DNA of 64,000 bases from Rostratula benghalensis (taxonomy: Eukaryota; Chordata; Aves; Charadriiformes; Rostratulidae): contig VXAI01000021.1 in assembly GCA_013399305.1 (NCBI GenBank), positions 2,563,464 through 2,627,463 of the forward strand, in the 5' to 3' direction. Below, piece by piece: positions 12,601 through 35,900 of this stretch. The notes under the pieces are model-generated. The model was not told the DNA's origin and did no database searches. It was given only the letters and a program-made list of their open reading frames with translations. Numbering within the stretch: the first letter of the stretch is position 1; every line of letters begins with the position of its first letter. Both the position numbers and the translations under genes were made by a program.

Positions 12601-15600
12601 CCCAGAAGTGATGTTGTGAAATTACCTCATTGAAGATTAGAGCACTTTCTCCTACCCCGTGGGGAGAAGGGGTAATTCACACTGATGACCTCGACAGGAT
12701 TGAGAAGACTTTAGGGCTGACTGATTCTCTCCTTCAGTCTTTCTGTATTCAGGTAGATAATCTTATCTTTCAGCAGAAGATTAAATATCCCTGTGGATCA
12801 TTCCCAACCCACCTTTCCATGGTTCTTGCCTCATCAGTTGTTGCCAGTTGAACAAAATCACCCTCTGTCTCTGTCTTTTCCCCTAGTGCTGGAGCACTTG
12901 GGAACTCCTGTACTACATGGATTTTTCTTTTTTCTGACCTTTCTTTTTATTTTTTCAGACCACCTTCCTTAGAGCGTTGGTAGATAGAGGACTTGTTTTC
13001 TGTCTGGAAGGATGTGCCAGGTGAGTTGATCTCCTACATATTTTGCCTATGACCCACAGAGAGCAAACTTTCTCAGAGTGGAATGAAGAGGAGACAGGGC
13101 AGAAGGTTTTGTGTGTGTTTCACAGGCAGTAAACGTGAATCCCTTTACTGTGTAGCTCTCCAGGGAGGGGAAGATATGGAGAAGTGACAGTGTGTTTTTA
13201 AAACTTTTAATATTTTAATACTTTTAATACTTTTCATCATTTATCTGTGAATGTGTACCCACAAGTGTCAGCACTACTGTCTGGTTGCAACTCTGCTGTC
13301 AAGTTCCTGCTTTGAAGAGAAGCATCAGCTCTTGAGTTGGCAGCTAGGCAGCAGGACTGGAGCTGTGGCCTCTTCTGGAGCCACTTGACATTCCTAGAGT
13401 TACTTTGGCAAAGGGGCCAGAAAATGTAGAACTTCTGACACCACCCTCTCACTTGGTTCTGGAGGGGACAAAGATGATTCATTTAACAAGGAAGTATTTG
13501 GTAATAATGTAATTGAAAGCCAGCTCTCATAGTCCTCATGGTGAGTGCTACCACAGTTGCTCTGTGCCAATGCAATGGGTTTTGCTGCAGCCGCACATGG
13601 CCAAGTGCTGTCTTGCAAAGCGTGTGATCAGCTTGACCCACTTTTGAGCAGGGTCAGACCTGTACTTGATCCTCAGGTGCTGATTATCTGTCTGGAGGGC
13701 TTTGTCTGTATGAGAGGCTGTATGTGAGAAATCTCCTGTGGGCTTCAAAAAACAATTTAAAAAATCATTGTATTGCCTTATGTCTCGTGAGATGAGAGGC
13801 CTGTTTCCATATGGTGCTGATGACCTTAGATTGTCTCTTTTTCCTGCACAACTCCTGCCCACTTCAGGGTCTGTGTGGGCTTCTGATGCCCCACTGAAAA
13901 CTGAAGAAGTTTTTTTTCTCTGCTTCAGTGCTTCTGCAGAACAACTCTGTGACAAGTCAGACGTTTTCTGTGTCAGTCTTTGCTTGTGCCACCTCCTCCT
14001 AGGATGAGTGGAGTAGCACCTCTGCACGTTGCTGTTCTATTTGCATCACCCTCTGTACCTGACTGCTAGTAGTTTTGCTGTGCCATGTTGCTCTTTTCTG
14101 TGGTGAGGGGCCCAACTCACCACTCTTAAATCTTAGGATTCTCTGCCAGCTTTGGGGAGAAGGTAGAAAAGTCCTGCTGCCTGTGAAAACCCAAAGCAGC
14201 AGTTGTGCTTGCAACAATGATTTTTCTGAAACCCTACCACCCTAAAACTGTGAAGATTCAGCTTTCGGATGAGACCTTTTAAATAGTTCTCCTGTAAAAC
14301 CACCTGCAGATTCACAGGAGCTGGAAACCCTGCAGAGGAGAAGAGCAGGGCAGGCTCCAGTGAGCACCCAGTGAAAACAGGCTGTAATCAAGTCAGTTCA
14401 TGCTTTGTGGTTCTGCTCTTTCTACACAGACTACAGGGCATTGGCTGTGGTGAATAAGGACTTCTTGCTAGACCAGTGAATCAGCTTTAATTTGTCCCCC
14501 AAAATTCAGGGTGCCCCAGTTATCTCTTTATGTAACTAGTTAATTTCACATTAGGCTGTTACAGTACTGCTCCCATCGTATCAGCAGCTATTGGCCGAGC
14601 TGACCACAGGCTCCAGTGTCTGAGGAGAATCGGGATGACCAGTGTCCCAGAAAGCTCCCGCTTAAATTGGAAATGACAGGGTGAGGATAGGAGGGAGGGA
14701 CACTCCTGTCTGTTTATCAGACTGGGGCCTTGGAGGTAGGAATTGCCCTTAAATCTGGCATAGCTGGCAGCTCAATTTATAATCCCCTTCGTGGCTCTTA
14801 TGTGCTGTGAAGTTCATGTGCTTCTGCGGAGCTCAGCGTCACCATCTTGTGCCTCGATGTGGCCCCTTGGACTGTCCTGTGCCCTTCCCTACTCCTCATG
14901 TCTTCAGGTACCCATAGATGCTAATCAAACTACTGCTTCTGTTGTCTCCTGGGTGGGGAGAGAGGCTCCAAAGTGGGTTTTTGGAGGTGCTTGGATGACT
15001 GTCTCTTTGCTGAGCGTCTTTATGGGTCTGGGCTGTAGGGGAGGAAGTCCATGTCCCTTAACGCTGAAATAATCCATATGTATACACCAAGAATAAACCA
15101 GCTTTCCCAATGTATGTTGTGAAATCTTATAGCCTTTGAAAGAGAGAGAAAGGCCAATCTGAGTAAAAGTTAAAAAAAAATTTAAAATAATCCTTCATTC
15201 ATAGTTAAGACAACTGAGTTCAGGTCACTTTCTGCCGCCTGAGGAGATGTGAGTGAGATTTTTTTATCTTGTGCTTTCTTTCAAATTTTATCAAGGATGC
15301 ACACAACATTTGACAGAAAAGAAAGCATGAGAATTTCAACCGGGCTGCTCTCAGGAAATACTGGAAACCCAGCCTGAGCCCAGATTTCCAAATGAAAGAT
15401 GCTTACCTGCAATGGGAGAGCTTCTAGAGGGCTACCTAGTAAGTAATTTTTAAAAAAATATGCGCAGAATGACATATTCTAATTATCGCTGCATTTGAGC
15501 TAGAGAAAACTGTCAGATTAGTCATATTCTATTATAAATATCTTACTGTGCTCATGTTTGCAGATTCATTATTAATATCAAACTCTCATACGCTTAAAAT

Positions 15601-16962
15601 TCTGCATAAAGATACTATGAATTGTTTGCTTTTTGAGTCAGCTTGTTTGATGGGGAGATCTATTCTGCAAGAAGGAAGTGAAATGTCTGTTGTAGAGCTA
15701 GGACATATAGTGAATAAATACTGCATTTTCTTTATGAAGGGAAAAAGGAAGCATATGGTCACAAAATCTGGTCACTAATAGACTGCTTTTCCAGGGATGT
15801 CATCACTTACAGCCATGCTCTTTCAGTCCTGTGCTGTGTCTGAAGGGCAGAGATGCAGGATTGTTTGAAGTTCAGTGTGTTCTAGGGTCATCAGAGCTTT
15901 GTGATTATGCCCACCTTGCTTAGATATTAGCCTGCATGTTGCTTCATCAGTTGAATTTATCATTTATGTTACACTAGTGTCTAAGAGATCTATCCAGAAT
16001 CAAGGTTTCGGTATTTTAGACACTGAAGAGAAAAATACTGGAGATTTTTCAGACACTTGAGTAAACTAGGGTAAAACTAGTTCTTGCTGATTTTGAACAT
16101 TTCTTTGAAAGGTAGGTTTGTAAGGAATGTAATGAAAGACCAGAATCTCTGTTTTTGGACAGCCCCATGCCCAACACAAAACAATCAATCTCCCTTCCCT
16201 TAGATGCATAAAGACTCCAAGGGATTATGTTCCTGGGGAACATTTTGGCTTCTGCTGTGTACCACAAATCCCCTTATCTTAATGTTGTTGCCAAGTCTGA
16301 CCTGAGAGGAGAAAGTGAGGACTGGGCTTATTGGAGTCTAAAAACCATGATAATTTCTAGACTATAAGCACATTGTCTACATCAATACAGAAAATAAATG
16401 ACACTATGATATGAAGATAAGATAAAGAAGATCATATATAAGAAACAGAAATCTATACTTTCCTGCCAATTGGACTGTAGTTTTTATTCCTGTATTTGTA
16501 GGAGATTTTTAGAAAATAAATAACGTCCTGCAATTTATTTTCACTGCAACAAACATACTGCTATTTTGAGTGAAGAACTCAATACATCTAACCGCTGTGT
16601 TTTTCTTTGAAGACTACAACCTGCACCACACGTTTTTACAGCAGTTTTGCAGTGTTTAGGGGAACTCCTTGCCTGGGGTGCTGATTCCTCGTAGCTAAAA
16701 CATTGCCTTGCAGGCAACTCTGCTGATGTACCCTCAGATGTGGACTCTGCCCTCACAGCTTCTCATCTGTTACGCGGTTTGCCTTCCTTTTCTTAGCCAT
16801 AAAGTGTTTATATTAATTTGTGATGAGTGGATTGGAGGAGGCTGTATGGACACAGTGGTGACAGACAGGCCTCCTCCAGCTGAATAGTTGCTCTCCTCAG
16901 CCCTGTGGGCTCCAAATTCACATTGGCTGCACATTCACCTTGGCTGCAAAATCTGCAAAAAG
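9621..16962. other. Intergenic DNA without recognisable genes
   Basis: I see no exon I can assign to a family. The stretch 10,100-10,650 is somewhat GC-richer and has several short open frames on both strands, but none resembles a known protein. A 20-bp tandem duplication lies at 12,035-12,074. The rest is ordinary AT-rich sequence. Confidence 0.5.
12035..12074. repeat. 20-bp tandem duplication, two copies
   Basis: Two directly adjacent identical 20-base units, each beginning AATATAAGAAAG. No gene context. Confidence 0.9.
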
Positions 16963-17029
16963 TCATAGAATCATAGAATGGTTCCTTTAAGTCCAACCAC
17001 CCTGCCGCGGGCAGGGACACCCCCCACTT
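16963..17029 (-). mobile_element. CR1 3' end fragment, antisense
   Basis: Starts with TCATAGAATCATAGAATGG, the complement of the 8-bp repeat tail of CR1, and continues with the complement of the CR1 3' terminus (CTTTAAGTCCAACC, then CCTGCC..GGGCAGGGACACC). Only about 65 bases remain. It sits roughly 380 bases upstream of the inferred TPH1 transcription start. Confidence 0.88.
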
Positions 17030-17129
17030 CTGTCTTCCCCATACTTTATATATTTTCCTTATTCTTTGTATCCCTTCTATATAAATAGAAGGAGGAGGGA
17101 TAAGGATCTCTTTTTCTCCTTCTCTCTCC

Positions 17130-17157
17130 TTTTTTTTTTTTTTTTTTTTTTTTTTTT
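17130..17157. repeat. T28 homopolymer
   Basis: A run of 28 T preceded by a CT-rich stretch, between the CR1 fragment and the GC-rich TPH1 promoter. Its length is likely to vary between individuals and to be unreliable in assembly. Confidence 0.95.
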
Positions 17158-17254
17158 GGGCAGGTTTGGGATGGTCAGTGGCTGCTTCTGAGCTTTCCCG
17201 CAGTGTTTGAATAAACAACTTCCAGCGGGTATTATTCAGAGAGTTACCGAGTCC

Positions 17255-17434
17255 CTTCCTCAGCTGGGGCGGGAGGTGCTTCCCCCGGTCTCCCTCCCTC
17301 CTTCCTACCCTACTCTACCCCCTCGGCCCCGCCTCCGCCCCCCGCGGAGGGCGATTAGGGGCGGCTCTCGCCCCCTCCATAAAGCGGCCGCCGGTGCCGG
17401 GCGCTGCTGAGTCCCGTCCCGTCCCGTCCCGTCC
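17255..17434 (+). promoter_or_regulatory. TPH1 promoter and 5' UTR, CpG-rich
   Basis: The sequence changes abruptly from AT-rich to very GC-rich. Sp1-type GC boxes are visible at 17,266-17,273 (GGGGCGGG) and 17,358-17,364 (GGGGCGG), with inverted copies at about 17,327-17,340. A TATA-like CATAAA lies at 17,378-17,383, which would place the start of transcription near 17,408-17,415. A GTCCC pentamer then repeats about 4.8 times (17,411-17,434) up to an ATG. The start position is inferred from these motifs and not observed. Confidence 0.65.
17411..17434. repeat. (GTCCC) pentamer tandem repeat
   Basis: Almost five perfect GTCCC units in the presumed TPH1 5' UTR, ending directly at the ATG at 17,435. 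Confidence 0.95.
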
Positions 17435-30144
<12,710 letters not shown>

Positions 30145-30488
30145 CACCCCTGTCAGCAGTGCAGTGCAACTCTTGACTCTTTTCCGTACTGATTTCTTTC
30201 TAGGCATGTAATGTGTTGTATGCAGAATTCTCTCCTTCACACATGGAGGAGTGAATGGGCCATAAGGATCATCGCTCTTCTTGTTTCTCTGTGTAAAATC
30301 CCTTACAGAATGTATTTCTCTAACCCCCTTGGTTAAAAAAAAAAGGCCCAGAGTTGCCTTGGAGAAGGCAGTAGAGAAATTGCTAGGCTGGAACAAAAGA
30401 TCCTGATCTGTGGATCAGGGCTGGGATCAAATGCTGTGGAAGGTGGCTTATGAGGCAACATGGAATAATTTGCTGTGGGGAAATGTCA

Positions 30489-30578
30489 GTTTCTGACTGT
30501 AGTAGTCTATGCTACTAAGTTTCTGACTGTAGTAGTCTATGCTACTAAGTTTCTGACTGTCGTAGTCTATGCTACTAA
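30489..30578 (+). repeat. 30-bp tandem repeat, three copies, each with a stem-loop
   Basis: Three adjacent 30-base units (30,489-30,518, 30,519-30,548, 30,549-30,578). Units 1 and 2 are identical; unit 3 has one A-to-C change. Each contains TAGTAG-TCTATG-CTACTA, a 6-bp stem with a 6-base loop, and the change in unit 3 breaks one pair. A more diverged copy seems to follow at about 30,607-30,634. It lies about 350 bases after the TPH1 stop. Confidence 0.93.
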
Positions 30579-32249
30579 TTTCATAGCATTGCAGGCGTTA
30601 TAGTGTAGAAGCTGTAGTAATCAGTGCTTCTAAGTCTGTGTTACTGAGTTTAAAACTTAAATGATTTAAAATGCAAGCATCAGGACACAAATAGCTGGAG
30701 GTTCACAATGATAAAATTGAGGGGTTAAATTTAGCATTCAAAGAGAACATTCTTGCCCCTAAAGAATTATAGATGTGCTGTTTGGCATGCTTCTAGGTGC
30801 AGAGCTGCAGAGCCATTGCATGAAATCCTAATTCTGTTTAAGAGATTGCTATCATCTCAGAGAATCAGGATTTTTGTTGCTGTCCTTGAATTAATTTAGC
30901 AAAAGATACAGCAAGCCATCAGGTACTGACTTTACACAAAACTTAAAACCAGTTCTAAATTACAATTTAATATTCAAAATAGTTTTATAGTTTTCTAAAA
31001 GAACACCAAAGTTCGTAGTGTAGTCATTGTTGGGTTTTGGTTTTTTTTTTAAGATTAAGTATCCTATTGATTGCTTGGTCACTTTATTGACCTGCAGAAA
31101 TATATGTTTTGTTTCTTCTTTACTAGGTCTGAACACCTTCATTCCCCATCAAGGGAATGGTAACTGAAAGGTCCAAGCATTTTATAGGAATTCTGTGGCT
31201 ATGAATGCAACAACTACCTTGTAGCTAATTGCAAAGAGCACTTTACAGGCAGTGGGAAGCAATGTCCTGCTGAATTGTCTCTGTTGCAGAGTAGCAAACT
31301 CTGCAGTTTTCAGGGCTCTGTAGCTTCAAGCATCCTCCATAGCCCTACAAAGCTGTACCAGCTGCTGTTTCTGCTTGCCCTACCAAGGAAATGAATATAC
31401 GTACAGGGCATGAGACATTTGAATGGAAGAACTGTAATGTCCAGGGTGTATTTAATAGCATGAGAGGCACTGATTATTCATAGGTAAAGCTTGTCAGAAA
31501 TCCAGAATTTGCAGCTGTGAAGGCTGGTGGGAAAAATTGGCTGAAATCTTAAATACACTGGATATGCTAGTCCAGGGTTTTGAGAACTTGGAAGGACTTT
31601 CATGAACTTCTGTGTTTGAAAATCAGTTTGTTTCATATGCTTCCTAGTAGACCACATCTGTTCCATAAGCAATTGCTGGCCCAATCTTTCCAAATATATT
31701 AATTGTTTAAATTAAGTCTAGATCAATTTTTTGTGACTATTAGGCCACCATAACTATATATATTTTTAGGAACATTTAAGACATAGAAATATGTTCTACA
31801 ACATTTACAGCTTGTGTTACAATTTACAATAGGTTTTAGGAGCTTTGTCTTTCTGAAGAAGAAACCTTGTAAGGGAGGATCTATATTGTCTGCTTCTGTG
31901 ATAACAGTTATTATTCAGCTGCATTTTTTAAAATGTTGGGATTATTATGTTGTTAAAATATATATAGCTATGTGTTACTTCAAATCTTTGTCTGAACTAT
32001 CTATACATTTCAAGTAGGAAACAGTATACTTGTTAAACTAGCACCTAATTTGAAATACAAGAAAAACAGAAATTGTATCTTTATTTGCACTTGTGTAGCA
32101 GAAAATTAAGCAAACTGTAATGAGAAGGATGCATTTCCATGGCATTAACAACACGTATGCATGGCTTCATGCATCCGAACCTTCTGGCTACGTAGAACAG
32201 TAATAATTTAAATATCTTAAACTGCTGTGGAGGCTTTAAATGTCAATGG

Positions 32250-32255
32250 AATAAA
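32250..32255 (+). terminator. Candidate TPH1 poly(A) signal
   Basis: AATAAA about 2.1 kb after the TPH1 stop and about 670 bases before the SERGEF ATG. Confidence 0.45.
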
Positions 32256-32314
32256 TTACTTGTTGGTAATTATTAGAAGCAAAAAACCCCAAACCCTTAC
32301 TTTAGCACTGTAGC

Positions 32315-32320
32315 AATAAA
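32315..32320 (+). terminator. Second candidate TPH1 poly(A) signal
   Basis: AATAAA 65 bases after the first one; either could serve. Confidence 0.4.
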
Positions 32321-32379
32321 CACAAAGCACTCACTTCTGACTGAGAGTTTATCTGTTTTATACTGTGGCAGAGATAGTC

Positions 32380-32385
32380 CACGTG
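32380..32385. promoter_or_regulatory. Perfect E-box CACGTG
   Basis: Palindromic CACGTG between the TPH1 3' end and the SERGEF CpG region, about 540 bases before the SERGEF ATG. E-boxes of this type bind CLOCK/BMAL1 and USF proteins. Isolated copies occur by chance (others at about 6,088, 41,582, 43,404 and 53,453). Confidence 0.25.
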
Positions 32386-32484
32386 TGACTTAATTCCATT
32401 GGGAGCTGTATAGATATATTGGAGGAGTGACTTGTTTTCCCCTCTTTTTGAAGGCTTTTTAAAATTTTTTTTTTTTTTCCGTTG

Positions 32485-32921
32485 AAATGGGCGTGTCGAG
32501 GAAGAGTTCCCCAAGTCCCGGCGGGTGCTGTCCCTTGCCGTCCACGGGGCTCCCTCAGCTTGGCCTTTGGGGGTTTTTCGTGACAGCGGCGTGCGGGGCT
32601 GGAACCTGCGGGGGGGCGGTACAGGTACCTGCCGGGGGGGCTCCAGGACGACACCTGTTCGCCACAACCGACCCCCAAACGCTCTCGAGGACTTTTGAGG
32701 GCCTCAAATGGCGCCTCACAAGCGAACAAACAAGTGAACTCGTCCACCATAACCGCAATAGCGCTGCCACCCTGCGGTACCGACCGCGCTCCCCACGGCA
32801 CCCCCCCGCCCCCCGGCTGCGGCGGCTCGGTGGGAGGTGTGGCCCCGCCGGAGCCCGCCCCCTCCCCGCCTCTTCCTCCCTGGCCTGCGGCGCGGCGGGA
32901 AGGGTGAGGGACGCGGGCGCT
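32485..32921 (+). promoter_or_regulatory. SERGEF promoter and 5' UTR, CpG-rich
   Basis: GC- and CpG-rich sequence with no clear TATA box, typical of a housekeeping promoter. An E2F-like GGCGGGAA is at 32,894-32,901, close to the ATG. The CpG-rich region continues into intron 1 to about 33,420. The transcription start cannot be placed from the sequence. Confidence 0.6.
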
Positions 32922-32945
32922 ATGGAGCCCCTGCTCTTCGCCTGG
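32922..32945 (+). CDS. SERGEF: SERGEF exon 1
   Basis: Encodes MEPLLFAW up to donor TGG|GTAAGC. FAW joins GANSYGQLG of exon 2, matching the human start of the propeller ([13 protein letters not shown]). The ATG was chosen because its context is GCTATGG and the N-terminus is then short; the frame is open for about 145 codons upstream, so a longer N-terminus cannot be excluded. Confidence 0.85.
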
Positions 32946-35900
32946 GTAAGCGGGCGCCGGGCAGGGCGCGGTGAGGGGGGGCTGAGGGGGAGCGGGGGTC
33001 TCCCTCCGCGGACGCGAGACGGCGGCTCTGCCCGCACAGCAGCGTGGCCCTCAGGGGGCGACGGGTGGGACGCAGAGCCCAGTTGCTTGCCCGCCTTCTG
33101 GCTGCTGCGGGGCTCGGGGCGCCCGAGGTTCCCCTTCCCCGAAGGAAAAAAAAAAAAAAAAAAATTATAAATGCTACGGTCGGGTTGTGTTGATTCGTCC
33201 TGATGGCCGTTCACCTGAAGACGCGCGGCCGAAGACCTCCCCCCGCCGAGGGCTGTCCCGTGTCGCGGGGGGCCGGGGCGTTGCTCACCGCGGGCAGAAG
33301 GAGGTGGCGCGGCCACCTGCTGCGTGGCGACTGCTGTCACCGCAGAGACGGAGGGGACGGGTAGAGGTGGGTGTCCCTGCGAGTCCCTGGCCTGGGGTGA
33401 AATCTGAAATCCTAAGCTCTTCGAAATAAATAAGACCTTTTTGGTTTGGGTGGGGTTTTTTTGTTTGTTTGGGTTGGGGGGGGGGGGGAACCACACAAAC
33501 CCCCCCCCCTCTTTCTTTATCAGAGCTGTGATTTGACCTGTTTCACCTGGTGACCAAAGAGCTTGTGGCTCCTCAGGTGCCTGTTTTCCTTCAGCACCTT
33601 ATCTCCGCTTGCCTGGTTTTCAGGACTTGAAAATTCATTGCAAGTTAAAGGCTAAAATGAGAGCTTTTGTCAAGTCTGTTAAGTAGTTATGTGCTCTGAA
33701 GCTGTCTACCGGCAGTAGCGCCTGTGAGACAACAACTGGATCTGCCTGTTGAGCTCGAATCCTGACATCTCATCCACCTGTTAACCATAGGTTGAGGCGA
33801 GCAGCCAGATGCTTTTGTCTGAAAAGTTGGTGTTTCTGTAGGTACAAGGCGTTTACTGCTAAGTGTGCCCTTTTAAATTACTGTATGTGGAGTGGGGGGG
33901 GGAAACAGGTGAGGAAGTCCCCCCCCGGGGGCAATGCAGGTGTTGACTGTGGCTGTTGCTGCAGTGTGTGGGCTAAAAAAGTTACTGAATCCACCTTCGT
34001 GAATGAAGGTTGTGCTTCAAACTGATGGGCACTTGCTTAATAGAGCTTAAATTGATTAAGAAATAACCCTGACACATTACCACATTATCAGTGTCTGCTT
34101 TTTATGATTGGTTTAGTGGCTTTAATTTTGTACTTATAAATTTATAATAATTATAATCTGTATATTTTAATTTTGACTGCTTTAAGTTAAAAGATTTAGC
34201 TAATGAGGGAGAAGTGTTTCTCTTTCACTTGTTTAAGTTCCAGAATAAGGTAGCTTTTCTTTCTAATCTAATTTTGGAGGTGGATTGCCAGAAAGCATTG
34301 GTGTGAATAAGATCTTAGTGATGAGTGGGAATTGTTAGCATTAAAATTAAACAGCTGGTAATCATCCTGATGCTTTCCTCTTTAATAACAGTTAGCCTGC
34401 AGGTGAAGTCTTACTGGCATATATTCTGGTATGTTTCTTAAAATACTGGGGATGCAAGGGCAGCCTTAACAACAGTAAATTTAGGACAGTCCCGATCTTA
34501 ATTTTGGGTGTCGTGTGTGACAGCAGTAAGAATGAAGATTGCCATTTGGGGGAGTTTCCAGGAGCAATTAGTGACAGATTAACCTTGTGACATGTCCCCA
34601 ATAAGCTTATTTGCTTTTAGGAGCAGATGTGTATCTCTTTTTATTATTTAAAACAAATGTGTTATTTTTCTGTGTGCATTTAAAGGGTGCAAACAGCTAT
34701 GGACAACTTGGTCTTGGTCATAAAGAGGATGTGCTGGTACCACAGTCACTGAAAGATGTTTCCTGCAAATGTCAAGACATAGAAAGCATTACTGGAGGAG
34801 GGGGACATTCTGCAGTTATCACTGGTAAAAACATTGCACTTGCAAGGAACGTATGGCTTGAAAATGCATTTTTTCCCATGTTTCCTATAGTGATTTGGTG
34901 CTGCTGCCTGTCTGTGGCTTCTGTTTATGAGCAAGTACCAGTTCTTAGGTGCAAAATGGTTTCTCGTGTGCCAATTAACTCAGTATTTTGGGGAAATTAG
35001 GGAAATACCTGTTTTGCTTATCTTCTGTAGTTATTTTTGGCTATGTGAGGACTGTTTCCTAACCTGTTTCTTATAACAGCTTTTCACATAAAGCAGTCTA
35101 TTTTCTGTATAGAGGATGAGGGGGTGGCAGAGTAGGAGCTTGTTCAGTCTTGAGAAGTTTTGAGGTAAGGAGCAGAAGATTGTAAGGAGCAGATGTTATA
35201 TCTGGCTTCTGAAAGGTTCTGTGTGTGCCTTTGCTGATTATGGGAAAGCAAGGATACAGGCAGATGTGAAGAGGATGAACAACTTTATCATGGATCATAG
35301 CGAGAGGTGCCCGTGTTACCATATGGGTTGTCTCCCTTAACAAACCCAACTCTCCATGGCTGTGCTTATTTGGAGCTTCTTCTGGTGCATCAGAAAGAAC
35401 TGTTTCTCTTTCATTTTGCTTGATTGTAGGGCCTAAAATGGCATACGATCACTGTTGTTATTTGTCAAAGGATCTCATAGCACATAGGCTTGTCTTTATA
35501 GTCTGTGAAGTGCAATGCAAATTTTTTCATTTGTTTGTTTTGTTTTTCTTTTCAGGTGCGGGAGAACTCTTTGTGTGTGGCCATAACAAAGATGGGCAGT
35601 TGGGACTGGATCACACAGAGGATGTACTGCATTTTACTTTGTGCAGTGCCTTGGCCGGATTTTGTGTAAAACAAGTAGCCTGTGGCTGGGATTTTACAAT
35701 CATATTAGTAGGTAAATCTGTCTCTGTAAGAGCTGGGGAAATATGTTGATGTAGAGAACATGCTGAAAGTTCTACTTTGTTATTGTTTGTGTTATGCCTA
35801 GACAGTGACAGGTTTGCACAGGTCAGGGAACTGGGTGGAGAGAACCTAATGAAGTTCAGCAAGGGTAGGGTAGGGTCCTGCACCTGGGGAGGAATAACCC

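Larger units (their letters stand above)
30145..32340 (+). other. TPH1 3' UTR (inferred extent)
   Basis: After the TPH1 stop there is no reading frame of note up to the SERGEF CpG region. Candidate AATAAA signals at 32,250 and 32,315 would give a 3' UTR of about 2.1 kb, and I saw no earlier AATAAA after the stop. It includes the 30-bp tandem repeat at 30,489-30,578. The end is inferred; a shorter UTR using a variant signal is possible. Confidence 0.5.
32946..34685 (+). other. SERGEF intron 1, CpG-rich at its start
   Basis: 1.7 kb. The first 480 bases continue the CpG-rich region; the A19 run (33,146-33,164) and two G-run/C-run hairpins (33,476-33,509 and 33,894-33,931) lie here. The rest is AT-rich without features. 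Confidence 0.75.

Noticed and set aside
32555..33496. 313-codon open frame on the minus strand across the SERGEF CpG region
   Set aside because: Composition is Pro/Arg/Ala-rich low complexity, it contains a Phe run from the A19 tract, and it overlaps SERGEF exon 1 antisense. GC-rich DNA lacks stops by chance.
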